Source: Blasia pusilla
Taxonomy: Eukaryota; Marchantiophyta; Marchantiopsida; Blasiales
Reading direction: 5' to 3'
DNA length: 64,000 bases
NCBI GenBank assembly: GCA_050084515.1
Contig: CM114273.1
Coordinates: 16,306,001 to 16,370,000 of the forward strand
The notes beneath the pieces are model-generated. The model searched no databases and was not told the origin of the DNA. It worked only from the letters and a program-made list of their open reading frames with translations. The first letter of the stretch is position 1. Every line of letters starts with the position of its first letter. Below, one piece after another: positions 54,825 through 64,000 of this stretch. The translations under genes and the position numbers were made by a program.

Positions 54825-56095
54825 GTGGGCGGTCGTCCTAGAGGAGGTCGGGGAGTTCTTCCTGGACGTGGTGGTAGAGGACCACCACCAGCGAGAGGAG
54901 ATGGAGCAGGAGCACTAGAGCTGGCACTTCTCTCACGCATCGATCAGTTGGAGCAGAGGATTGCTGCCATGACGATGATGCAACTTAGGGAAGGCACGGA
55001 GCTGCGAGCAGCTAGTGTGACTCCAGTTTCTACCTCTTACCCTGACCCGGGTGAGGATCTTGCCAGTATGGGATTCATGTGTAGTGCAGCCCAGGTTGAG
55101 GCAGCTGCAGTGGTGACTCGGGATGCTGCGAGAGGCACCGAGCCATCGAGAGCTGGAGTTGAGATTGACCCACCAGAGGGGACCGATGGGCGGCAGGCCA
55201 GGGTTCCACAGTCGTTCACATTGTCGGAGGCACTACACATACCATCGATGGTGCCTCCATGACCAGCGGTGCCTACAGTTCAGGCACCTACGTCGACGTC
55301 ACGAGGAGTTGGAGTGACAGCTCCTATGCCGGCTCGAGTGGAGTCAGTGTCGACTATAGTGTTGGAGGTGGCCACTAGAGTGAGTCAGACTCCGCTATTT
55401 TCCGCCATAGAGTTGGCGACGTTGGGAGTTGGACCAGCTGAGGTGTTCCGGGTGGCCGCCACGTTGTGTGAGCGTGGAGAGATGACAGCTTCTGGTTCAG
55501 AGGTAGTTGAGGAGGTGGTGGACTTGCCCTCAGAGCCGGTGCTTGGGACGTTCCCCACAGAGTCATGGCATGCGACCGCGGCGAAGTTGGTAGATATGCC
55601 AGCTCGACCGGCCATAGAGCGAGCAGTGGTGACACTTGGAGTAGTGTTACTGGATAACCGAGCTGGAGTATTTTGCTTGGTTAGTCCGACAGGGAGGGTA
55701 TACCACCCACAGCGCGTCCTACTTGATTCGGGAGCGCAACCCTTGATGTTAGGGAAAGCGGCGTGTTTAGCGTTGGGGTTACGGAAGGCCAACATTGAGC
55801 CTTGTCCCTTCCAGATACAGACCTCGATTGGGGGCGTATCACCCACTATACTGACTCGACAGGAGATTGTTGTCGAGTCCAACCAGAGCATGCGACGGAT
55901 AGTGCTATGGTGCGCACACTTGCGATTACGACACCAGCTGAGTCGTACGATGTGTTGGTGGGGAGTACGGTGTTATATCCCCTAGGATTCATCCTTGTCT
56001 TCTGGGAGGAGACCGTTGCTTATCGACCAAGATGGCGGTCAGGTGATGGCCGGATGAGTCAATTACCCGTGCAGTTTGCGGGACGAGGTGGTTGA
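54825..56095 (+). pseudogene. Gag-protease linker and aspartic protease of copy 3
   Basis: The linker at 54825-55262 is Gly/Arg/Pro-rich at first (GGRPRGGRGVLPGRGGRGPP), then has ALLSRIDQLEQRIAAMTMMQ. The protease lies in the 55269-55985 frame: RVYHPQRVLLDSGAQPLMLG, where DSGA is the catalytic motif (about 55720-55735), then KAACLALGLRKANIEPCPFQ. A frameshift near 55880 moves to the 55802-56095 frame, LAITTPAESYDVLVGSTVLY and PLGFILVFWEETVAYRPRW. The protease core itself is intact. Confidence 0.8.
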
Positions 56096-56110
56096 TCACA
56101 AGGCGAGTCT

Positions 56111-57600
56111 GTGACCACGTTGGCGGCTTTCACAGGTAGTGTTAGCTGGCCAGGAGAGTTGTTGGAGGGGAACGCACATGCGGAGGATGTCCCAGTAGCG
56201 GATAGTCCCGCGGAGAGACAGGCCATGGCGGGTGTCTCTTCCCATGTTGGCGAAGCCTCTTCACCATTGTGGGGTACGACTCGAGAGCTACAGAGGAGTG
56301 CCGACGACCTCGTGAGGCAGGCGTGGAGTCATGTTTTTAGCCTAGAGCAGCGAGAGTCACATGGCGATCGGGCTCTTGAAGTGGAGACGATGACCCCACT
56401 AGATACCACACCTGTTGTGTGGCAGTGCCCAGAGGAGGGTGTTAGATCTCTTCGGAGGGATTAGCACCGGATTGGCTGCCATATTGCAGGCGGGCATACG
56501 GGTGCATCAGTACCTTTATGTGGAGAGAGATGAGACCGTGCGGCGAGTATCATTACCTCACGTGGCGAGATTGGTCCAGAGGTATCATGAGTTGTTGCCG
56601 GTATCTGCAGTACGGGGATATCAGCATACGCTACCCGCCGATATCTCTTTGGTGGGGGCGCAGGATCTGGATAGAGTTGGCACCATTCATTTGGTGATTG
56701 TTGGATGGCCATGTTAGGGTCATTCATCAGCTAGCCGAGGATTTGGATTGTAGGATCCGAGGTCAGGGATGTTTTGGGAGATGTTGCGAGTAGTACGATA
56801 CTTGCAGGAGAGTCAGATATGTTCTCCAGCGTACATTTTGGAGAACGTGCCGTTGTTGGGAGACACTCATGCATGTGTGATGACGAGTGTACATCAGGTG
56901 AGGTCCTGGTTGGGACCTGCTGTGTTGTTAGATGCAGCGAGAGTTGGGTCACGTGCCCATCGTCCACGACTGTGGTGGACGACCCTGATACCATTAGAGG
57001 TACTGAGTCGAGCATACAGTGGAGTCCAGAGAGCACCACATCTCACAGTGGATGCTATTTTGGGCTCAGGGCGTCGATCTCAGGTGGTGACACGCGATGA
57101 TAGACCACCCTTGGCCACGGCCAATAGGGCGGGGGAGTTGAGGGCAGCCTTACCTACGTTGGTGAGCTTCCTAGCATCCCATGCCTTTCGTCAGGGAGGG
57201 CCAGACATGATTTGGGATGAGGTGACCAGAGCATTGGAGGAGCCTACAGCAGATGAGCGCGAGCACGCCATGGGGTTCACCACTGGTACTACGGCGGTGC
57301 CAGGGATGACTGAGGCATCACGGAGACAGGTGTTGGGGCAGGCGATGGACCTCAACTGTCTCACATGGATAGTCAGCCTAGGTCTGGATGAGCAGAGACG
57401 GATGCGAGTGTCATCCATGCCGCCACGCCCACGAAGTTGGACCATTGCCCTGTGGTCTGACAGAGGCATTGGTCGGGGCGAGACGAGGAGAGATAGGCAC
57501 CCATGGACTTCCTGGGACGTCGTTCGAGCAGAGAGTGCGAAGGCGGCTAGAGTAGCACATGTTCATTTTTCGGATGTGGAGCATGGTGTAGGAGGTCAGA
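56111..57600 (+). pseudogene. Retrotransposon-encoded cytosine-C5 DNA methyltransferase, copy 3
   Basis: It would transfer methyl from S-adenosylmethionine to C5 of cytosine in DNA. An N-terminal linker (56111-56440, ending VVWQCPEEGV) loses frame where one of two GGTGTTAG repeats was deleted. From 56439 a single frame carries motif I VLDLFGGISTGLAAILQAG, YLYVERDETVRRVSLPHVAR, motif IV LVIVGWPC with the catalytic Cys followed by TAG (56715-56717), a second TAG (56751-56753), MFWEMLRVVRYLQE, motif VI PAYILENVPLLGD, motif VIII VGSRAHRPRLWWTTLIP, motif IX-like LPTLVSFLASHAF, and motif X DEREHAMGFTTGT with ASRRQVLGQAMDLNCLTWIV. The linear motif order is the ordinary DNMT order. Copies 1 and 2 show the protease-side sequence in frame with motif I, so it was part of the polyprotein. 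Confidence 0.87.
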
Positions 57601-58380
57601 GTGGAGCAAGTGCAGATTCTTTCAGGAGCAGATTGAGTACTTGGGACACACCATATACCCGAGTGGGTTAGGCGTTCAGCAGACGAAGGTAGAGGCTATT
57701 GCGCAGATTCCACGCCCTACAGATGTGAGTCGAGTCCGAGCATTTCTTGGACTGGCGAACTTCTATCGACAGTATGTTAAGGGTTTTAGTGCGATCGCAA
57801 AGTCTTTGACCTTGTTGACGAGACTTGATCAGGTTTGGTTGTGGGAAGATGATGAGGAGCAAGCATTTCAGGAGCTCAAGGACAGAGACCGGTTAGGGGT
57901 CGCCCATTCCAATTACATACGGATTGGAGCATGTTGGGTCTAGGATCAGTGCTTACTCACAGGGATGACGAGGAGAGGGAGTTCGTTGTGGCTTACATGA
58001 GCCGATCGAACAACATTGCAGAGGCGAAGTACAGCTCCTACGAGGGAGAGTGCTTGGCTGCAGTGTGGGCCGTGGCACATTTTAGGTGCTATTTATTCGG
58101 CAACCCTTTCACACTTATCACTAATCATCATCCGTTGAGGTGGTTGATGGAGTCCGACAAGCTTACGGGAAAGCTTTCCAGATGGGCTCTATTACTACAG
58201 GAGTATGAGTTTGAGGTGGTTCATAGGCCAGGTCGGCTGAACCAGGATGCGGATGGGTTGAGTCGTAACCCATGTCCGAGTCAAAGAGACGACACAGGAG
58301 CTCGATGGCACGGAGAGAGTGATGAGGAGATGGTGCCGGTTGGCATGCATCCGCCTATCTTTGTTGGTTGACTATGGCGG
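57600..58380 (+). pseudogene. RT C-terminus and RNase H of copy 3; RT core deleted
   Basis: At about 57606 the DNMT-side sequence jumps to CRFFQEQIEYLGHTI-like sequence, matching copy 1 at about 14360, so the fingers and palm with the catalytic Asp pair are absent. Then AFLGLANFYRQYVKGFSAIA and DEEQAFQELKDRDR follow. In a shifted frame RNase H reads MLGLGSVLTHRDDEEREFVV, YSSYEGECLAAVWAVAHFRC, NHHPLRWLMESDKLTGKLSR and GRLNQDADGLSRNPC (to 58371). Confidence 0.83.
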
Positions 58381-58459
58381 TGTCACCCACGGTGATGACT
58401 CAAAGTGGTGGGGTTGGATGATGAGTCTTTGGATCCGGAGGTTAGTGAGGAGGCGATAG

Positions 58460-59640
58460 GTGGTTGTGATATCCATGACGATGTGGAGGTTGTGGAGTTC
58501 TTGCAAGACCAAGGCGTCATTAAGTAGTATGAGTGCTAGGGAGCGGGATCGGATCCTACAGAGAGCCAAGAGGTTCAGGTGGGAGGGGACTCATATTTTG
58601 CGGGTATGGGGAGATGGTAGGATACGAGTGGTACCTCATCCTTCCCAGCGAGCACGTGTAGTGCGACATGCCCATGAGGAGTTCGGAGTAAAGCGTACTT
58701 ACAGCTTACTCCAGGTTCAGTATCGGTGGCGCGGCATGCATACTGGGGTACAGCAGTTTGTGGCCAAATGTATGGTATGTGACAGAGTGCGAGCATCCTT
58801 CAATGCTCCCACTCCACAGTTACATCCTTTGCCGATTATGGGTTTAGGTAATCGGTGGAGTTTAGACTTTGCGGGACCTTTGCCATTGACAGGGCGTCAT
58901 CATAGGTACGTGTTGGTCATGGTGGAGCATTTCTCCAAGTGGATAGAGTTGGTGCCACTACCAGACAAGGCGAGCGAGGGAACAACTTATACGTTTCTAG
59001 ATCGTGTGCTTAGTCACTTTGGTGCACCGGTGGAGGTGTTGACTAGCCAGGGTACCGAGTTCAGGGGAGAGTTTCACGCCTTGTGTGATCATGCGCTGAT
59101 AGATCACCGCACCACGTCCAGAGATCATCCTGAGGCGGATGGGTTGGAGAGAGAGTGGTACAGACGGTGAAGAGAGGATTGCGCAAGTATGGCTTGCAGC
59201 GGGGACAATTGAGGGAGTGGGACCTATAGTTGCCATGGTTGGCTATGGGTTATCGCTTTAGTCGGCAGGCATCCTTGGCGTCATTTTCACCGTACTTTTT
59301 GTTCTTTGGGAGAGAGCCAGATTTACCTGCAGCCATTCGACGTGACATGGCGGAGGTGTTAGATCTTGATGATCCACATGTGTGGGTACAGGCATGTTCT
59401 CAGAGGGTAGAAGTTTTTCGTAGAGTTATGCCTATGGCCTTTGAGAACTTAGCTATTGCCCATCATAGAGATACATTGAGGTATGCGACCATTCGTGGAG
59501 GAGGTTATCGTCCAGGGATTAGGAGGTTTCATCTTGGAGATTACGTGTTTTTACAACAGGCGGCACCCACGACGCTAGATGTCACTACAGGGCGCACGAT
59601 CCTACGTGTGCGCGAGGTATTACCGATCGGAGTCCTCATG
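58460..59640 (+). pseudogene. Gypsy integrase of copy 3
   Basis: The N-terminal zinc region reads VVRHAHEEFGVKRTYSLLQV and FVAKCMVCDRVRASF (the spacing suggests loss of part of the second His segment). The core has RWSLDFAGPLPLTGRHHRYV (first Asp) and VLTSQGTEFRGEFHALCDHA, where the second catalytic Asp position appears as Ser. The Glu-bearing part, DHPEADGLEREWYRR, breaks at a frameshift (59168). The C-terminus in 59230-59640 reads FSRQASLASFSPYFLFFGRE, FENLAIAHHRDTLRYATIRG, FHLGDYVFLQ and TILRVREVLPIGVLML. Inactive as it stands. Confidence 0.85.
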
Positions 59641-59760
59641 TTGGAGGGACGGGATGGTATGGTTTGGAAGGATCATGTGCGTAATTGTGCGCCATGTCAT
59701 CTTCCGAACGTAGATGGGACGGTGGATCAGAGCTTGGCAGTGGTACCTGCAGGCTTGAGG

Positions 59761-59898
59761 TGTATGTTGTGCGGATCTGCGAGGGGTGCAGCCACCATGT
59801 TGGTATGTGATGGTTGTTCTCGAGGGGGGCATATGTCATGTCTGACCCCCCCTCTTGATGTGGTTCTCACGGGACGATGGATGTGTCTTAGATGTGTA
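59761..59898 (+). pseudogene. PHD finger at the C-terminus of the gypsy polyprotein
   Basis: The last 46 residues before the TAG at 59899 form a complete C4HC3 zinc finger: CMLC, 11 residues, CDGC, 4 residues, H, 2 residues, C (GGHMSCLTPPL), then WMCLRC. The conserved Trp two residues before the last Cys pair and the MLVCDGC turn are typical of PHD fingers, which read histone H3 tails and their lysine methylation. It takes the place where chromoviruses carry a chromodomain, so it may direct integration. The frame is open from 59230 through this module, so the finger belongs to the integrase C-terminus and not to a separate host gene. Confidence 0.85.
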
Positions 59899-59944
59899 TA
59901 GGGTAGTAGGTCATGTCAGAGAGATGTGATATTTTCTATCTGGA

Positions 59945-60478
59945 GTTAAGGGGATGTCTTTTTGTCCCACGGTGTCGGATGAGGTTGAGGATATATCCAT
60001 TGTGTCAGGAACGTCGTTCTTGACAACTTTCATGTTGAGGTCTTTTATAACCGGGTGATTTGTTGACCAGGTCACCTGCCCTTGGTAACCTGTGCGCGTA
60101 GGTTACCAAGGGAAGGGCTATTTTTAGGGGAAAAGCCTTTTGGCTCTTCCCAACCCTATATAAGAGAGGAAGATGGCTTTCCTAAGCCATCTTTCTCATG
60201 TTGGGGGAAGAGCACCTCCCTTGTATGTGTGTGAGCTAGGACTAGGTGCTAGCGTCCGGATTCCTTGATAGGGTAAGATATGCCGATGTAGATTGAAGTG
60301 GAGTTTTAGGCGGGTGTGCGTTTTACTATTTTTTATTTGTGTTGTGTGATCTCCATGTATATGCATGAGTTGATTTTTGTACATGTGTGGATCGACCCGT
60401 GTGTGGAAAAGATCGGTGTTGTGTGGTGTAGATGTGATGAACGATGTATGTTGTGTAGCGATATGTATGCGCACGACA
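59945..60478 (+). repeat. Polypurine tract and 3' LTR of copy 3
   Basis: TTAAGGGGA directly precedes TGTC at 59955, which is then missing about 80 bp and continues with TTTGTCCCACGGTGTCGG. The LTR keeps both hairpins and the TATATAAG box and ends GCGCACGACA at 60478, including the U5 end absent from the 5' LTR. Confidence 0.78.
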
Positions 60479-60900
60479 ACTTTCTTAAAATGACATATGT
60501 CAACATCATAAAAGACTTTAGAAGATAGATGTCACCCAAAAAATTCTTCTCCTCCCATACTCTTTTAATTATAGAAATAAAATTTTAATCAAACGAAAAG
60601 GACACGGGTATGTAATTAGTAAATAATATTACTTTACAAACTAATTCTAATAAAAATCTTCCTTGAAAATGAAAATCAATTATGAAAAATAATTTAAACC
60701 CGTCTCCCCGCAAACTTCGCGCAGCGAGGATTTAGATTCTTGAATTTAGAATTGATAAACTTCAACCCATCAGATAAAGGGTGGGGGTAGAAAGCCAAAA
60801 CCGGCCGAAAAGAACGAAGGGTATGCGCTGGTGACACATACGGACGCACAGGACGAAGTACGTGGTGTCTGTCTTCTCGTACAGGACGATCTCGGAAGCT
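60479..60900. other. Spacer between copy 3 and the BOR gene
   Basis: AT-rich up to about 60700, then GC content rises toward the gene. It includes the probable BOR promoter. No convincing TATA box was found. Confidence 0.4.
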
Positions 60901-61033
60901 TCTGCGTTCTGACAAGTTTGAAACCCGTCTATGGAATCTGCAGTCACTGCCGGTGGCGAGCGCGCTTGCGATTGAGCCCGCCCTCGACTGCCTCATGGTG
61001 TGTAGTTGGCCACTCGAGAGTGATCGGCTGTGA
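60823..61033 (+). promoter_or_regulatory. Short upstream ORFs in the probable BOR 5' leader
   Basis: Three ATGs precede the start at 61210 and all close quickly: 60823-60834 (ATG CGC TGG TGA), 60931-60975 (15 codons with stop) and 60995-61033 (13 codons with stop). An ATGTAA lies further up at 60610. Boron-dependent translational control by short uORFs is known for Arabidopsis BOR1 and NIP5;1. Whether these lie in the transcript is unknown. Confidence 0.35.
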
Positions 61034-61209
61034 AAATCGAGCTCTGAATCGAGCCACACGGCAGCACAATTCTACGACCGAGCCGTTCTGGGGAGTTCGG
61101 TCGCCTGGGACCGTGAGCGTCAGGGGAGCTGGACACGAGGTGACATCCACGAGAGGGGCAGACATCTGTGGGAGGACTGCCCCGCTCGTCAGTTGCCGAG
61201 GAAAGAATT

Positions 61210-64000
61210 ATGGAGTTTGGTGAAGACATGGAAGAAGTGGAGAACACATCTTCTCAACAGGAGACGAGGCTGCATAGTCCTTTTTGGGGGATTTTGGATG
61301 ACGTTAAGAAACGCCTCCCGTACGTCAAGGACGATTGGACAAGGGGATTCGCTTCTGGCTATAGGTTCGGTTTCGAGTCCTTGCTTATCAGGACATCCTC
61401 TGTAGTCTCTTCCTAATGCTGATCTTTCATTGTCTTCTGGGAGAAAAAATAGAAAGAAATTTGGTTGGCATAAGATCGGCGATTCCGGTATGACATTGGT
61501 GATTTGGAATCTCTGCTGGTTGGATATACTTTCTCCTTCTTGTCGTCCGCTTCATTCTTACAGAGAACATTAGGATATATGTGACTGATGATTCGGGTAA
61601 AACATTGGTTCATGAAAGGTGTACTGTATCATCAACGGGGAGAGTTATGAGCGAGTGCCCATCTTCACAACGCCCAGCTCATGCAGCCGGCAACCCCATG
61701 CGTTTCATATTAATTGTTTGAAATTTTCTTGAACTGTTAATGTGACATTGTGGATTCAGTTCTCTCAGTACTCGATACTTCCGAAACCATGGCCAAGAAG
61801 GGGCACATTCAGTCGTTGGATTCACAGTTATTCCAGGATTCCGTTTCCTCTCACTAGGCACCTTCTCATGGTCTATGACAGAGTGTGTGAATAAGCTTTG
61901 TCCTCGACGGCGCCAACGAAAATATGATTGACACCTACTGACCTACTTGAGCGGGCCCGATACTCCGAAACTGAACAGAAACTTTCTTTGTGGATTAAGT
62001 GCTCCTCGCTGAGATATTAAAATGTTCGTTTGCCAGAAGTGATACCTCTCATTCTTTTGTTGTTTTGCGCTTTTGTTGCAGACTCTTTGTTCCAACCACC
62101 TACATCTTTTTCGCTTCTGCGTTACCGGTCATCGCATTTGGAGAGCAGCTAAGGAGACAAACGGGTACTTTTAGGAGTTTGACAATGCCCTATTTCATAT
62201 CTACGCTTCGAGTTTGATTCCGTTGCTCATCTACGTTTATCAGCTTTGCTGTTACATCTGCGTAACCATCGTGATCTCGCGTTGGACGCAGACGGGATCA
62301 TCAACGCAAGTCAGGCCTTGATTTCCACAGCATTATGTGGAACTCTTCACTCCGTATTGGGAGGCCAACCCTTGATGATCGTTGGAGTATCCGAACCCAC
62401 AGCACTGATGTATTCTTTCATGCACAACTATGTCAAGACCAAGGATAGCATGCAAGGATTATTCTTGGCGTGGGCAGCGTGGTAAGCTGTCTATGATTAC
62501 GCATGTCGCAAATCACATACACACGTTGTTTCAAACTCGTGGAGTCGGCGGAGTGGGCTTGGGCTGTGTAGCTGCTGAGTCCATACAATAGAAGGAACGA
62601 TGTTTCTAATTTGAATATCAGCTGGTTGTCTTCTTGTAGGGGAGGTGGTGAATCTTGCGGAGTATTGATTTGATGCCCGACCGAATGTTTTCGCGCAGGG
62701 TTTGTGTTTGGGCTGCGTTCTTCTTGATGCTCCTCGCCGTGTTCGGAGCCTGCTCCTTGATCAGTAAATTTACTCGCGTTGCTGGAGAGCTTTTTGGATT
62801 GCTAATTGCGTTGCTTTTCTTGGAGCAAGCCGTGAGGGTCAGTGCCCCATCAGAGCCTTTGGGCTATTTGTATCGCAGTATTCACCTGCGTTTGTTATAA
62901 GCTTGTGGGAATGCACTTTTTGTCACGTTGATTGTACAAATGCGTCGTTTAAAGCGTCCGCATCGTTGCACTGCGAAAATTGTTCATTTTGCTTCCTGCG
63001 CTATGACCACGAGCAGACGGTGAGATTCGGGAGAAGAAGGTGCACATTTCAATGTACCCGCAAACTCTCAGACATTAGAAAGATCCCAGAACTTTGATGC
63101 GGTTGGTGTCGTTCATACAGGGAGCGGTGAGCGAGTTCCACGTTCCCCAAGGCGAGGATCGCAGCAAAGAAGCGTACGAATTTCAATGGCGATTTGGTAA
63201 TGGAATGTTTGGACTCGTCTTGCTCTTCGGAGTTCTCTTCGTGGCGTTGACAACAAGGAGGGCAAGGTCATGGTCGTTTGGAACAGGTAAGAACTGGCCA
63301 CCTCCGTTGGCACGAACACGAAATAATTCCCTTCGCTACTAAGAAATCTGTATAGACATATTCTCTCCTTGGCGATGAGACGGGTTGAATTTTAACTTGA
63401 TCAAACAAACTGTTGTCTTTGGGCAGGTGGGTTGCGCAGCGTGATTGCTGGCTATGGCGTTCCTTTGGCTGTGCTGCTTTGGACTGCCGTATCTTATGCC
63501 CCCGGAGGATCTGTTCCTGATGGCGTTCCACGACGAGTCTTTAGCAACAGTCCATGGGCGCCAGGCGCAGTACAACACTGGAAGGTGGTGCTGGTAAGTC
63601 ACATCGTGGTGGTGTATCATGAAAATTGAAAAATCCCCTTGGTCGTGTATTAACTGGAAGAATACTTCTTCGGTAGCGATGAGAGATTATGTTGAATGAT
63701 GCGTACTATCTCATGTCTTGTCTCCCGCTACATAGGACATGCACAAAGTACCCCCTGTGTATATCGTCATCGCCATCGTACCAGCTTTGATGATCACGGT
63801 TCTCTACTACTTCGACCATTCCGTATCTGCCCAGTTGGCGCAACAGAAGGAATTTAACCTGGTTAAACCCCCTTCCTATCACTACGACTTGTTCGTCCTC
63901 AGCCTGACGGTACTGAACGGATCCATGAGCCCCTTCAAATGATTGTTAAATCTCGACCAATTGATTCATTGAGCGTCTGTATGGTTATTGCTCAAATTTA
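61210..64000 (+). CDS. BOR: Boron transporter, BOR family (SLC4-like), partial: exons 1-7
   Basis: A plasma-membrane borate exporter for xylem loading and boron tolerance, in the SLC4/bicarbonate transporter fold. Exons are 61210-61364, 62082-62164, 62292-62481, 62699-62837, 63121-63286, 63427-63593 and 63736-63909. Each has GT/AG borders and the phases join without a break; the gene runs off the window. Landmarks are [113 protein letters not shown], and [20 protein letters not shown] with [14 protein letters not shown]. About 290 of the usual roughly 700 residues are here, some six membrane spans. No stop or frameshift, in contrast to everything to its left. The N-terminus is about 20 residues longer than in Arabidopsis BOR1. 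The paralogue number cannot be decided. Confidence 0.95.

Larger units (their letters stand above)
50562..60478 (+). mobile_element. DNMT/PHD Ty3-gypsy element, copy 3 (best preserved domains)
   Basis: Order: 5' LTR, GC-rich leader, gag (interrupted by a solo LTR), CCHC knuckle, aspartic protease, C5 DNA methyltransferase, RT remnant plus RNase H, integrase, complete PHD finger, polypurine tract, 3' LTR. The RT core (about 820 bp in copy 1) is deleted at about 57606. The DNMT and PHD parts are the clearest in the window. No clear target-site duplication. Confidence 0.88.

Noticed and set aside
59761-59898. An independent host PHD-finger gene
   Set aside because: The frame is continuous with the integrase C-terminus, the module recurs in copy 1 at the same place, and the polypurine tract and LTR follow directly.

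Overview
The window looks like a transposon-rich stretch of a land-plant nuclear genome. The evidence is spliceosomal introns, TATA-box promoters, Ty1/copia and Ty3/gypsy LTR retrotransposons, LINEs, a Helitron, a MULE-type DNA transposon and, at the right edge, a clean multi-exon boron transporter (BOR, SLC4-like). A non-flowering land plant seems plausible to me from the element types, but the sequence alone does not prove it. Almost everything left of about 60.5 kb is mobile DNA in various states of decay.

Layout: 1.5-2.0 kb Helitron helicase remnant (-). 3.3-9.7 kb a copia element (+) broken by two gypsy-type LTR insertions in opposite orientations. 10.9-17.3 kb first copy of an unusual Ty3/gypsy family that carries a cytosine-C5 DNA methyltransferase (DNMT) inside its polyprotein and ends in a PHD finger. 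18.4-23.5 kb a 5'-truncated second type of gypsy element, with an extra coiled-coil ORF behind its own TATA box downstream of pol. 24.2-24.7 kb a LINE scrap (-). 24.9-28.8 kb a MULE-type transposase with SWIM finger (-). 29.9-34.7 kb, divergent from it, a decayed intron-containing gene with a ParB-like domain and a beta-class amino-methyltransferase-like domain. 36.4-40.4 kb a LINE (-). 42.0-47.6 kb a degraded second DNMT-gypsy. 49.3-60.5 kb LTR fragments and the third, best preserved DNMT-gypsy, with a solo LTR in its gag. 61.2-64.0 kb the BOR gene, running off the window.

Two systems deserve attention. (1) The DNMT/PHD gypsy family, with three copies here: the inferred polyprotein order is gag-PR-DNMT-RT-RNaseH-IN-PHD, so one mobile element carries a DNA-methylation writer and a probable chromatin reader. 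Cytosine methyltransferases inside eukaryotic LTR retrotransposons have been reported before (from memory, in algae and dinoflagellates). I do not know of a description of the joint DNMT plus PHD arrangement. (2) Between 26.5 and 36.0 kb about 35 copies of a 27-bp palindrome (half-site GCAACCCGTCGGA) occur in five clusters with different spacing (about 101, 67, 64, about 57-65 bp and irregular). They lie in introns and flanks of the MULE and of the ParB/methyltransferase-like gene. The core is kept while the spacers differ, and the two arms co-vary.

All the mobile coding regions carry stops, frameshifts or deletions, several of them C-to-T type. The only gene that looks functional is the boron transporter.
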